From: CALCNS01 sp964425745
GTDB lineage: Bacteria; Bacillota; JAAYKD01
Length of the DNA: 64,000 nucleotides
Assembly (NCBI GenBank): GCA_964425745.1
Contig: CAYRNW010000003.1
Span: 100,454-164,453 of the forward strand
Reading direction: 5' to 3'
The position numbers and the translations under genes were made by a program. Numbering within the stretch: the stretch's first letter is position 1; each line of letters begins with the position of its first letter. Under the pieces are notes generated by a model, which was not told where the DNA came from, searched no databases, and saw nothing but the letters and a program-made list of their open reading frames with translations. This document shows positions 1-8,098 of this stretch, in pieces.

Positions 1-183
1 GGAATTCGAAGGCATTTACAATCGATGATCCAAACAGGCTCTTTGCGTGGATTGGCGTGGGGAGAAGAGTTTTCAATTTTCGACGAAACCACAAGGCAAA
101 TGTTAGAAGCGGTTCCTGAATTGAGAAAAGATTCCGATTTGGAACGCTGCAACCAAGGCATTACCATGGTTTTTATCGGATAA
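1..183 (+). CDS. C-terminal fragment of an unrecognised protein
   Basis: The reading frame is open from the first base to a TAA at 181-183 and gives the last 60 residues of a protein ending in NQGITMVFIG. The start lies upstream of the window. I do not recognise the family. The fragment has no membrane segment and no obvious metal or nucleotide motif. A strong intrinsic terminator follows within 11 bases, so this gene ends its own transcription unit rather than running openly into kamB. Its neighbour suggests it might belong to the lysine fermentation locus, but nothing in the fragment proves that. Confidence 0.6.
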   Translation, partial: GIRRHLQSMIQTGSLRGLAWGEEFSIFDETTRQMLEAVPELRKDSDLERCNQGITMVFIG

Positions 184-193
184 CATAAAAACG

Positions 194-223
194 CTCCCAA
201 ATCTTTTGGGAGTTTATTTTTTT
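194..223 (+). terminator. Intrinsic terminator between the partial gene and kamB
   Basis: A perfect 8-bp stem (CTCCCAAA at 194-201, TTTGGGAG at 205-212) with a 3-nt loop is followed by a T-rich tract to 223. It ends the upstream gene. Its T-tract runs almost into the kamB ribosome site, so kamB transcription is either read-through from upstream or starts within this short gap. Confidence 0.85.
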
Positions 224-241
224 GAGAGGAGGCTAGCAGGA

Positions 242-1297
242 ATGGAGAGATATAGCGAATCTGAAATGCACCGGTTTCTAAGGAAGTTGACCTCCGATTC
301 GGAAGCTCTTTCGTTGATCGGTATGTGTAAGAATGCTGGAAAAACCACAATTCTGAATGCGATCTTGTCATCCTACATGTCTGAAAACCCGATTCCTGAT
401 TGGGGCCTCCTTTCAATAGGGTTAGATGGCGAATCTCGAGATCGAGCAACCTCGGGTCATAAGCCTGAGATTTTTGTGACGGAGGGTACTATCTTTGTAA
501 CTCCGGCGAATTTGTGGAATCAATCGGATGTCAGTAAAGAGATCTTAGAGATTCTCCAACCAGGAGGTGCCTTGGGTTCTTTGTTAATCTTGAGGGCCCA
601 AAGCGATGGCTTTATTCAACTTTCCGGTCCATCATCGCGTGATGCGATGTATAAAGCCGTTGGTGCGTTAAAAAAATTTGGAGCCCAAAAAATCATCATC
701 GATGGAAGCATCAATCGCAAAGTGTTTTCGGGAGATGAAAGCATGGATACGCTTTTATGCACAGGATATCCTTGCTTTGATGATTATCATCAAGCTGTTC
801 AGGAAACACTTCATGTGTATGAGCTCTATACTCAATTGCCTGAAATAAAGATTGCATTTTCTGAAGAATCTTTCTTAAGTATGCTTTGTGGTGATCAAGA
901 GCAATCTTTTTTTACTTCAGATCAAATTCGACGCGAAGGGGTTGACTGGCGTTCTAAGAGGTTTTTATCGTGTGATGGTGTCTTTTATCGTGGGGCTGTT
1001 CATTCACACTTTCTGAGGCAATTAGGAGACCTTAGAACAAAAGCTAATCCTATACGCCTGGTAGTTCCCAACGGAAGTCGTATCGTTGCTGAGAAGGAGC
1101 AAGTTCAGAAATTTATCAGAGAAGGGAATTCAATCTCTGTACTCCATAGAATCCCAATCAACGGTATTTTTGTCAACCACCGGAGGGATACCCCTACTCC
1201 ATCAGAGGATTACCGGCTGATGCAAGGGATTGCGGAGCAAGTGGATTGCCCGGTTATCGATTGGAAGGAGAGATTAATATGTACAAATCCTTTATAA
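242..1297 (+). CDS. kamB: Lysine 5,6-aminomutase reactivase subunit KamB
   Basis: 351-residue protein next to a MutS-like ATPase and upstream of the lysine fermentation operon, the position and pairing known for KamB/KamC. In this family the pair reactivates lysine 5,6-aminomutase after damage to its adenosylcobalamin cofactor. A P-loop-like motif GMCKNAGKTT lies at residues 27-36. The ATG at 242 is chosen because GAGAGGAGG sits just before it (224-232); a longer TTG start at 206 would lie inside the terminator stem. The 3' end overlaps kamC by 19 bases, implying translational coupling. Identification rests on synteny plus the P-loop, so the family name is likely but not proven. Confidence 0.8.
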   Translation: MERYSESEMHRFLRKLTSDSEALSLIGMCKNAGKTTILNAILSSYMSENPIPDWGLLSIGLDGESRDRATSGHKPEIFVTEGTIFVTPANLWNQSDVSKEILEILQPGGALGSLLILRAQSDGFIQLSGPSSRDAMYKAVGALKKFGAQKIIIDGSINRKVFSGDESMDTLLCTGYPCFDDYHQAVQETLHVYELYTQLPEIKIAFSEESFLSMLCGDQEQSFFTSDQIRREGVDWRSKRFLSCDGVFYRGAVHSHFLRQLGDLRTKANPIRLVVPNGSRIVAEKEQVQKFIREGNSISVLHRIPINGIFVNHRRDTPTPSEDYRLMQGIAEQVDCPVIDWKERLICTNPL

Positions 1298-2754
1298 CAT
1301 GGCAATGGCATGAAGAGCTGGAAGCCGTATGGAAGCAATTGGAGATCTCTTCATGTTATGGGCAGCATGCCTTTCAGCAGCAAACGATATACACGGGGGA
1401 GTGTAAAAATGAATTATCTCTCGCCTTCGATGAACTAACAGTATTTATCAACGGTCTTCGAATGCATCCTGAAAAGGGTGTGGCTTTATTGGAATTCTTT
1501 CGAGGGATTCCAGACATTCGGAGTGAGCTGAACCTGTTAAATACCGGATATGGATTGCGGCATGAGGCCTATTTCAAATTGAAACTCTTCCTTCTAGCTC
1601 ATGAAAAAATCGAAAAAGAGATTTATCCTTGGCTTCGATCTTTGTCACTAAAGAGTATCGAACTACTTTCTTTACAGCCTTGCCTTGCAGTTTTGGATCC
1701 TTCCAATCAAAGACTTCCAACCTTTTTTCTGGATGGTGGATTTTCTGAAAAGTTAGCTGAGGTACGATCTCTGAAGCGCAGAGTAGAACAACGGCTAAGG
1801 ACGCTCAAAGAGGAGAACGACGTTACCGAATGGACGGAACGACGTAACGAGGTGCTTCGGGTTGAAACGCAGGAAGAGGAGAAAGCGCTTGCCCTTTTAC
1901 AAAAGCAGCTCGACCCTTATGCTAAAGCTTGGCAACAATACCTTCAGCAACTCGGTGCCTTGGAATTGCTCTTGGCAAAAGCACGATTGGCTTTGCGAAA
2001 AGAAATGGTCCGACCCGTCATTTCTGACGATGAATCGCTATGCTTTAGCGGACTTCGACATCCTATTGTTGAAGGTCTCCTGCAACAAAAAAAACGAACC
2101 TTTCAGGCCATCGATATTGAATGCTGTGCGGGTTCGACGGTTATTACCGGAGCGAATATGGGTGGGAAGAGCGTGACCTTAAGAGCGATTATGATCAATT
2201 GCCTTTTGTTCCAAATGGGTTATTTTGTATTTGCGAAAGAAGCAAAACTTCCTCTTTTTGACCACTTGACACTTCTCGATGAAGTGCGACAATCGATTCA
2301 TCAAGGTATGAGTAGCTTTGCAATGGAAGTTTGTCAATTTCAGCAACACGTAGAGGCACATAATGGAAAGTTTGTTCTATTAGTACTGGATGAATTTGGA
2401 AGAAGCACCAACCCTCAAGAAGGTTCGGCCTTGATGCAAGCAGTTACACATTATATGCAACAGCAACCGGGAGTTACGCTGATTGCAACGCATTATGACG
2501 ATGTTGCTACAGAAGCCGGGGCGCATTATCAGGTGATTGGGTTTAGTCAACTGAGTAAGGAGCAATTCCGTCAAGCATTTGAACAGGGAAGAAATTCCCT
2601 ACAGGTTTTACAAGACTATATGGATTACCGTCTAGAACCTGCAAGCGATCTTCAAAGGGTCCCTCAAGAAGCTCGTTTGATTTGTAAAGCATTTCGATTA
2701 GAACAAGACATTATGAATTTTATGGAGAATAAAATCACAAAAAGGAATCCGTAG
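1279..2754 (+). CDS. kamC: MutS-like reactivase ATPase KamC
   Basis: 491-residue protein with the C-terminal ATPase core of the MutS family: Walker A GANMGGKSV at about residues 291-299 and Walker B VLDEFGRST at about 369-377. The N-terminal part lacks the MutS mismatch-recognition domain and has a charged helical stretch around residues 160-240. In lysine-fermenting Clostridia and Fusobacteria such a MutS-like protein is the ATPase of the lysine 5,6-aminomutase reactivase, working with KamB. The ATG at 1279 is preferred over an upstream TTG at 1246 because GGAAGGAGAG lies 7 bases before it. A DNA-repair role is unlikely given the locus and missing domains. Confidence 0.88.
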   Translation: MYKSFITWQWHEELEAVWKQLEISSCYGQHAFQQQTIYTGECKNELSLAFDELTVFINGLRMHPEKGVALLEFFRGIPDIRSELNLLNTGYGLRHEAYFKLKLFLLAHEKIEKEIYPWLRSLSLKSIELLSLQPCLAVLDPSNQRLPTFFLDGGFSEKLAEVRSLKRRVEQRLRTLKEENDVTEWTERRNEVLRVETQEEEKALALLQKQLDPYAKAWQQYLQQLGALELLLAKARLALRKEMVRPVISDDESLCFSGLRHPIVEGLLQQKKRTFQAIDIECCAGSTVITGANMGGKSVTLRAIMINCLLFQMGYFVFAKEAKLPLFDHLTLLDEVRQSIHQGMSSFAMEVCQFQQHVEAHNGKFVLLVLDEFGRSTNPQEGSALMQAVTHYMQQQPGVTLIATHYDDVATEAGAHYQVIGFSQLSKEQFRQAFEQGRNSLQVLQDYMDYRLEPASDLQRVPQEARLICKAFRLEQDIMNFMENKITKRNP

Positions 2755-2758
2755 AATC

Positions 2759-2787
2759 TTGACTTTGCGGGTTTAATCTGATATATT
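2759..2787 (+). promoter_or_regulatory. Sigma-A-type promoter of the kal-atoA operon
   Basis: TTGACT (2759-2764) and TATATT (2782-2787) are separated by exactly 17 bases and lie just after the kamC stop codon. Transcription should start near 2794, which gives the operon its own leader of about 170 nt. Confidence 0.75.
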
Positions 2788-2793
2788 GTGTCT

Positions 2794-2964
2794 TGAAGTG
2801 AATAGAGAATAGAGGAGCAGTCTGTAAGGTAATTCGGGGATCGGGACCGTCCGAGTTGAATCGAATGAATGTGCAGTTGCCGAAAAGCAAGAAGGACGAG
2901 TCGTTCTTGACTTTGGAAGAATCGCTCAGGGCGCTCTTTCTCTTTGTATGAAAGGAGCTTTTGC
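2794..2964 (+). ncRNA. Structured 5' leader of kal, riboswitch-like, with Shine-Dalgarno sequestration
   Basis: Seen: a long-range stem pairs 2804-2814 with 2934-2943 (10 bp, one bulge). Next to it GAGC 2815-2818 pairs with GCTC 2924-2927. Inside are a hairpin with AATTCGG/CCGAGTT arms (2831-2857) and one with CAAGAA 2888-2893/TTCTTG 2904-2909. The 3' strand of the outer stem can instead pair with the kal ribosome site: 2933-2940 with 2950-2958, one bulged G, 9-nt loop. The two states exclude each other, as in a translational ON switch. The order GGAGC, GCCGAA (2879-2884), GCAA, GAATC-GCTCAGG recalls the glycine aptamer, but the usual AAAAGGAC segment after CTCAGG is absent. Ligand unknown. 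Confidence 0.6.
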
Positions 2965-3348
2965 ATGGACGTTATGATCAGAGTTCGTATGGGCAATCAA
3001 GATGCCCACTATGGAGGCCAGTTGGTTGACGGAGCAAAATTATTACAATTATTTGGAGATGTGGCAACGGAGTTATTAATTCGATTCGATGGAGATGAAG
3101 GATTGTTTAGGGCTTATGATTCGATTGATTTTCTTCAACCCGTCTATGCTGGGGACTATATTGAAGCAATCGGAAGAATTACTCATATAGGTAATACTTC
3201 CAGGAAAATGGAGTTCGAGGCAAAGAAGGTAATTCGTCCAAGACCCGATATTCATGAGTCGGCTTGTGAGGTTTTAGATCCTCCCATCGTTGTATGTAAA
3301 GCAAGCGGCACCTGTGTCGTTCCAAAAGAGAAGCAGCGAAAGAAATAA
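2965..3348 (+). CDS. kal: 3-Aminobutyryl-CoA ammonia-lyase (Kal)
   Basis: 127-residue hotdog-fold protein. In lysine fermentation Kal deaminates L-3-aminobutyryl-CoA to crotonyl-CoA and ammonia. The length, the central segment GRITHIGNTSRKMEFEAKK and the position directly before kce and kdd all fit this small family. The ATG at 2965 is preceded by AAAGGAG (2951-2957); an in-frame TTG at 2944 lies upstream of that site and is rejected. The ribosome site can be masked by the upstream leader, so kal is the gene most directly exposed to that control. The stop codon overlaps the ribosome site of kce. Confidence 0.9.
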   Translation: MDVMIRVRMGNQDAHYGGQLVDGAKLLQLFGDVATELLIRFDGDEGLFRAYDSIDFLQPVYAGDYIEAIGRITHIGNTSRKMEFEAKKVIRPRPDIHESACEVLDPPIVVCKASGTCVVPKEKQRKK

Positions 3349-3362
3349 GGAGGGTTTGATTG

Positions 3363-4211
3363 ATGCAACCATTAATGATTACTGCCTCGATTTGTGGTGC
3401 TGAAGTAACGAAGGAGCACAATCCTGCGGTGCCCTATACGGTTCAAGAAATCGGACGCGAGGCCGAACGTGCCTACCATGCTGGAGCGAGTATCATCCAT
3501 TTACATGTTCGAGAAGATAACGGAAAACCAACACAAAGCAAACAACGTTTCAGAGATTGTATTGAAGAAATCTACCGTCGATGCCCGGCGGAGCTGATTG
3601 TCCAGCCATCCACCGGTGGAGCAACCGGGATGTCGAATGCAGAACGGTTACAGCCGTTAGCCTTGCAGCCCGAGATGGCTACGTTGGATTGTGGGACCTG
3701 CAATTTTGGCGGGGATGAAATTTTTATCAATACTGAGAACACCATCATCGAATTCTCGAAGCAAATGCAAGCGTTATCTGTCAAACCGGAAATCGAAGTC
3801 TTTGACAAAGGGATGATCGATATGGCGAAACGTCTGCATTTGAAAGGATTCATACCAGGCCCGTTGCATTTTAATTTAGTACTTGGTGTTAACGGGGGGA
3901 TTAGCGCCGAACCTCGCGATTTGCTTTTCATGGTTGAAAGTCTTCCTGCGAATTCCACCTATACAGTTACAGGAATTGGTAGAGCCGCCTATCCCATGGC
4001 TGTCATGGCTATTGTAATGGGGGGACATGTACGCGTAGGCTTTGAAGACAACATCTATCTAAGTCGCGGTATTAAAGCTCAAAGCAATGGTGAATTGGTT
4101 GAAAAGGCAATTCGGTTAGCCAAGGAATTAGGAAGAGAAATCGCTACACCGCAACAGGCTAGGGAAATTTTAGGGTTATCTAGTTCTTTTAAGGGCTTAA
4201 GAAAGGATTGA
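3363..4211 (+). CDS. kce: 3-Keto-5-aminohexanoate cleavage enzyme (Kce)
   Basis: 282-residue TIM-barrel protein of the BKACE family. It condenses 3-keto-5-aminohexanoate with acetyl-CoA and splits it into acetoacetate and L-3-aminobutyryl-CoA. The metal-binding histidines known for this family fall at residues 46 and 48 (motif IHLHVRED), and a matching glutamate lies in VGFEDN near residue 228. The ATG at 3363 has AAGGAGG at about 3347-3353. The stop TGA overlaps the first possible ATG of kdd. The genomic partners kal and kdd supply and use its substrate and product, which makes this family member's specificity secure. Confidence 0.95.
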   Translation: MQPLMITASICGAEVTKEHNPAVPYTVQEIGREAERAYHAGASIIHLHVREDNGKPTQSKQRFRDCIEEIYRRCPAELIVQPSTGGATGMSNAERLQPLALQPEMATLDCGTCNFGGDEIFINTENTIIEFSKQMQALSVKPEIEVFDKGMIDMAKRLHLKGFIPGPLHFNLVLGVNGGISAEPRDLLFMVESLPANSTYTVTGIGRAAYPMAVMAIVMGGHVRVGFEDNIYLSRGIKAQSNGELVEKAIRLAKELGREIATPQQAREILGLSSSFKGLRKD

Positions 4212-4216
4212 TGCAC

Positions 4217-5254
4217 ATGAATTACGGAAATCCCTATGGAACTCATCGAGTTTTAGATGGCAAAGGGGTATTGCCTCAAGCTGCCAAATGCCTAAACAAC
4301 GATATGAGCATCCTTTATGATAACGAAATATTAATTGATGTTTTAGCGTTAAACATTGATTCAGCTTCGTTTACACAAATCAAGCAAATCGCCGAAGGGA
4401 ATCCGGCTGAAATCGAAAAACGGATTTTAACCATTGTCTCTGAAAGAGGAAAGATGCAAAATCCAGTCACCGGTTCCGGTGGAATGCTCATTGGTACGGT
4501 TGCCGCAATTGGCACAGCTTTAAAAGATCGTGACCTTAAAGTCGGAGATAAGATTGCTTCTTTAGTATCTCTCTCGTTGACTCCTCTGAAAATTGATCGT
4601 ATTGTCCAGATTCATACCGATATTGACCGTGTCGATGTTGTTGCCAAGGCAATCTTATTTGAAAGCGGAATTTACGCAAAATTACCGGAAGATATGAGCG
4701 AAAATTTAGCATTAGCTGCTTTAGATGTAGCCGGTGCACCGGCACAAACTGCAAAACTGGTCAAACCCGGAGATTCGGTGCTAGTTTTAGGTGCGGCAGG
4801 AAAATCAGGATTACTTTGTTTATACGAAGCGATGAAGAGAGTGGGTCCAACCGGCAATGTTATTGCCTTGGTTAGAAAAGAAAGTGATGTCGAGAAAATC
4901 CTCTCGATGAAGCTTGCGCACAAAGTTATCGTAGCCAGTGCAACTGAACCGCTCGAAGTTCTAGAGAGAACTTTGGCAGCTAACCATGGACGAGAAGTCG
5001 ATCTTTCAATCAGCTGTGTCAACATTCCCAATACCGAAATGTCCTGTATTCTACCGGTGAGAAATCAGGGAATTGTCTATTTCTTCTCCATGGCAACCAG
5101 TTTCACCAAAGCAGCACTGGGAGCGGAAGGTGTTGGTAAAGATGTGACGATGATCATCGGTAACGGCTACACCAAAGATCATGCGGAGATTACCCTTTGG
5201 GAATTGCGCGAGAATCCGGTTCTGCGTCACTATTTCAATCAGCGATATTTATAA
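4217..5254 (+). CDS. kdd: L-erythro-3,5-diaminohexanoate dehydrogenase (Kdd)
   Basis: 345-residue NAD(P)-dependent enzyme that oxidatively deaminates L-erythro-3,5-diaminohexanoate to 3-keto-5-aminohexanoate, the substrate of Kce. The N-terminal YGTHRVLDGKGVLPQAA is characteristic of the family, and a Rossmann segment VLVLGAAGKSGLL lies near residue 190. ATG 4217 is chosen because AAAGG is about 10 bases upstream and the family starts just before the YGTHRV segment; ATG 4211, overlapping the kce stop, is an alternative adding two residues. The gene ends 1 base before an in-frame ATG of the kamA frame that is not its likely start. Confidence 0.93.
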   Translation: MNYGNPYGTHRVLDGKGVLPQAAKCLNNDMSILYDNEILIDVLALNIDSASFTQIKQIAEGNPAEIEKRILTIVSERGKMQNPVTGSGGMLIGTVAAIGTALKDRDLKVGDKIASLVSLSLTPLKIDRIVQIHTDIDRVDVVAKAILFESGIYAKLPEDMSENLALAALDVAGAPAQTAKLVKPGDSVLVLGAAGKSGLLCLYEAMKRVGPTGNVIALVRKESDVEKILSMKLAHKVIVASATEPLEVLERTLAANHGREVDLSISCVNIPNTEMSCILPVRNQGIVYFFSMATSFTKAALGAEGVGKDVTMIIGNGYTKDHAEITLWELRENPVLRHYFNQRYL

Positions 5255-5292
5255 TGTTTCAATGGAGATTTAGTCAAGAAAGGATGATACCC

Positions 5293-6549
5293 ATGTCCGG
5301 AAGAGAACGTTTTTTCCCCGAAGTGACCGATCAGCAGTGGAATGATTGGCATTGGCAGGTACGAAATCGAATTGAGACGCTGGAACAGCTCAAGCGATAC
5401 ATTCAATTGACAGACGATGAAGAGGAGGGGATCCGACAATGTTTGGGGCATCTGCGTATGGCGATTACCCCTTATTATCTCTCTCTTTTTGATGTAGGAA
5501 ACCCTCATTGCCCCATTCGTAAACAGGCAGTGCCCTCAATCATGGAATTAATTCAATCGCCTGCAGATCTACTGGATCCTTTGCACGAAGATAGCAATGC
5601 CCCGGTTCCAGGCTTGACTCACCGATATCCGGACCGAGTTCTTTTTTTGATAACCGATCAATGCTCTATGTATTGTAGGCATTGCACCAGAAGAAGATTT
5701 GCCGGTCAACACGATCAACAATTGCCTAAAGAACGTATTGAGCAAGCCATTCACTATATTGCTCAACATCCTGAAATTCGAGACGTTTTATTGTCTGGCG
5801 GAGATCCCCTTTTAGTCGCGGATTCGGTATTAGAGGAAATTATAGTAGCACTACGGCAAATTCCTCACGTCAAAATTATTCGTATTGGAACCAGGACTCC
5901 GGTCGTATGTCCGCAACGCATCACACCGGAATTAGTGGCTATGCTAAAGAAATATCAACCGATTTGGGTCAATACTCATTTTAATCATCCCAACGAAATC
6001 ACTCCCGAGTCGCAAGCTGCGTGTGAACGGTTGACCGATGCCGGAATTCCGGTGGGAAATCAAAGTGTGTTATTAGCCGGTATCAATGATTGCCCGCATG
6101 TAATGAAGGAATTGGTTCAAGGACTCGTGGATATACGAGTACGTCCATATTATCTTTACCAATGTGATTTATCACAAGGGTTAGAGCATTTCCGGACTCC
6201 TGTCAGCAAAGGAATCGAGATTATTGAAGCCCTTCGCGGTCACACCTCTGGGTTTGCAATTCCTACTTTTGTGGTTGATGCTCCCGGTGGTGGTGGTAAA
6301 ATCCCAGTGATGCCCAATTATTTAATTAGTCAGAGCCCGGAACGTGTAATTCTGCGGAATTTTGAAGGAGTCATCTCGGCTTACACGCAACCTCGGCATT
6401 ATGAAAACCATTGCCAATGTCCAGTTTGTCGCGGGGAGAAAGAGCAAAATACGCTGGGTGTTTTCGGTTTGCTTCAAGGAAAAAATTTGTCAATCGAGCC
6501 TCGAGAGTTGGCTCGCCGCGATCGGGTGCAAGGGGAACATCATGAGTAA
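5293..6549 (+). CDS. kamA: L-lysine 2,3-aminomutase (KamA)
   Basis: 418-residue radical-SAM, PLP-dependent enzyme that converts L-lysine to L-beta-lysine, the first step of the pathway. The iron-sulfur motif CSMYCRHC places Cys at residues 124, 128 and 131. The PLP lysine is expected at residue 336 in DAPGGGGKIP, matching the known position in clostridial KamA. C-terminal cysteines (NHCQCPVC) fit the zinc site of the family. The start at 5293 has AAGAAAGG 9 bases upstream and gives the normal family length; ATG codons at 5254 and 5284 are possible but less well placed. It overlaps kamD by 8 bases. Confidence 0.96.
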   Translation: MSGRERFFPEVTDQQWNDWHWQVRNRIETLEQLKRYIQLTDDEEEGIRQCLGHLRMAITPYYLSLFDVGNPHCPIRKQAVPSIMELIQSPADLLDPLHEDSNAPVPGLTHRYPDRVLFLITDQCSMYCRHCTRRRFAGQHDQQLPKERIEQAIHYIAQHPEIRDVLLSGGDPLLVADSVLEEIIVALRQIPHVKIIRIGTRTPVVCPQRITPELVAMLKKYQPIWVNTHFNHPNEITPESQAACERLTDAGIPVGNQSVLLAGINDCPHVMKELVQGLVDIRVRPYYLYQCDLSQGLEHFRTPVSKGIEIIEALRGHTSGFAIPTFVVDAPGGGGKIPVMPNYLISQSPERVILRNFEGVISAYTQPRHYENHCQCPVCRGEKEQNTLGVFGLLQGKNLSIEPRELARRDRVQGEHHE

Positions 6550-8098
6550 AATTCATCTTGATACTTCATTAGTGGAAAAGGCAAGGCAATATGGGGCCTC
6601 TATAGCAGAAGAAGTTCAGAGCTTTGTTGAGCTCCATACCACGGTTTCTGTTGAACGAACCATCTGTCGTTTATTAGGAATTGACGGGGTCAATGAAGAT
6701 CAAATTCCATATCCGAATTTGGTTGTAGATCATTTGAATGACACTGGCCTGCTTCCTTTGGGCGTTGCACTGACATTGGGCAATGCAATGCTTAATACTC
6801 ACTTGAGTCCTCAAGAAGTGGCAGAGGAGATTGATCGGGGTCTCATTGATCTTCGTCACTGGCCGGTGTCAGATATTCAGGCAATTCAAACCTTGTTGCA
6901 ACCTTTGATTGAGAAGAGCTTAAAGAAAATTACGGATCATCGATTGACAAGATCGCAGTATCTTGAGAAGTTCAGAGAATCCTCTGAACCATTGCTTTAT
7001 GTCATTGTTGCCACGGGAAATATCTACGAGGATATTATTCAGGCCCAAGCAGCAGCGGAGCAAGGTGCCGATATTATTGCCGTGATTCGAACCACCGGGC
7101 AAAGCCTTCTGGATTATGTGCCATATGGACCAACCACGGAAGGCTTTGGAGGAACCTATGCTACGCAGGAGAATTTTCGTTTAATGCGACATGCCTTGGA
7201 TGAAGTGGGTGAAAAGCACGGTCGCTATATTCGCTTATGCAATTACTGTTCCGGGTTATGTATGCCAGAAATTGCAGCTATGGGGGCGCTGGAACGATTA
7301 GATGTTATGTTGAACGATGCACTTTATGGTATTCTTTTTCGTGACATCAACATGCAACGCACGCTGATCGATCAGCATTTTTCACGTCAAATCAACGCTT
7401 ATGCTGGTGTTATCATCAACACCGGTGAAGATAATTATCTGACGACAGCGGATGCCGTTGAAGAAGCACATACGGTTTTAGCTTCTCAAATTTTGAATGA
7501 GCAGTTGGCACTTCGAGCTGGATTACCGGAAGAACAAATGGGGTTAGGCCATGCATTTGAAATTGATCCCAATATTCCGGGTGGATTTGTCATGGAACTC
7601 GCACAAGCACAATTAATCCGCGAAGTTTTCCCCAAAGCTCCTCTCAAATATATGCCACCAACAAAATATATGACCGGGAATATTTTTCGGGGTTATGTGC
7701 AGAATGCTCTCTTTAACACAGTTTCTTATCTAACGGGGCAAAGAATCCACTTATTGGGTATGTTGACAGAAGCAATTCATACACCGTTTATGTCAGACCG
7801 GGCTCTTGCCATTGAAAACGCACAGTATATTTTCCGAACCATGGAGGGGTTGGCCGACGAAATCCAATTTGTTCCTGGTGGAAAAATTGAACAACGAGCC
7901 CAAGAAGTTTTAAAGAGTGCGACAGAGCTATTGGAAGAGATTGACCGAAACAAGTTGTTTTCTGCCATTGAGAAGGGTGTATTTGCCAATATCTCTCGAA
8001 GCCGATCTGGCGGTAAAGGCTTGGAGGGGGTTGTTCGCAAGAACCCGATGTATTGGAATCCTTTTGCTGAAAAAATGAGCGCAAAGGAGGTGCGATAA
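6542..8098 (+). CDS. kamD: Lysine 5,6-aminomutase alpha subunit (KamD)
   Basis: 518-residue large subunit of the adenosylcobalamin- and PLP-dependent lysine 5,6-aminomutase. The complex moves the 6-amino group of beta-lysine to carbon 5, forming 3,5-diaminohexanoate. The length matches the family, and the central stretch ADIIAVIRTTGQSLLDYVP belongs to the TIM-barrel core. The ATG at 6542 overlaps the kamA stop by 8 bases and follows an AAGGGG-type ribosome site. The stop shares one base with the kamE start, so the two subunits are translationally coupled, as expected for a stoichiometric complex. KamB/KamC at the start of the locus are its likely reactivase. Confidence 0.96.
   Translation: MSKIHLDTSLVEKARQYGASIAEEVQSFVELHTTVSVERTICRLLGIDGVNEDQIPYPNLVVDHLNDTGLLPLGVALTLGNAMLNTHLSPQEVAEEIDRGLIDLRHWPVSDIQAIQTLLQPLIEKSLKKITDHRLTRSQYLEKFRESSEPLLYVIVATGNIYEDIIQAQAAAEQGADIIAVIRTTGQSLLDYVPYGPTTEGFGGTYATQENFRLMRHALDEVGEKHGRYIRLCNYCSGLCMPEIAAMGALERLDVMLNDALYGILFRDINMQRTLIDQHFSRQINAYAGVIINTGEDNYLTTADAVEEAHTVLASQILNEQLALRAGLPEEQMGLGHAFEIDPNIPGGFVMELAQAQLIREVFPKAPLKYMPPTKYMTGNIFRGYVQNALFNTVSYLTGQRIHLLGMLTEAIHTPFMSDRALAIENAQYIFRTMEGLADEIQFVPGGKIEQRAQEVLKSATELLEEIDRNKLFSAIEKGVFANISRSRSGGKGLEGVVRKNPMYWNPFAEKMSAKEVR

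Noticed and set aside
206..241. Longer N-terminus for KamB from a TTG at 206
   Set aside because: This start lies inside the terminator stem and upstream of the ribosome site at 224-232; ATG 242 is better placed.
1862..2176. 104-residue reading frame inside kamC
   Set aside because: Alternative frame of a MutS-like gene; basic low-complexity start and no ribosome site.
2794..2964. Calling the kal leader a lysine riboswitch
   Set aside because: It shares an AGAGG-GC opening and GCCGAA at similar spacing, but lacks the GAAAGGG, GGGCT and final GGAG-GCTATC elements that the real L-box at 17381-17540 has.
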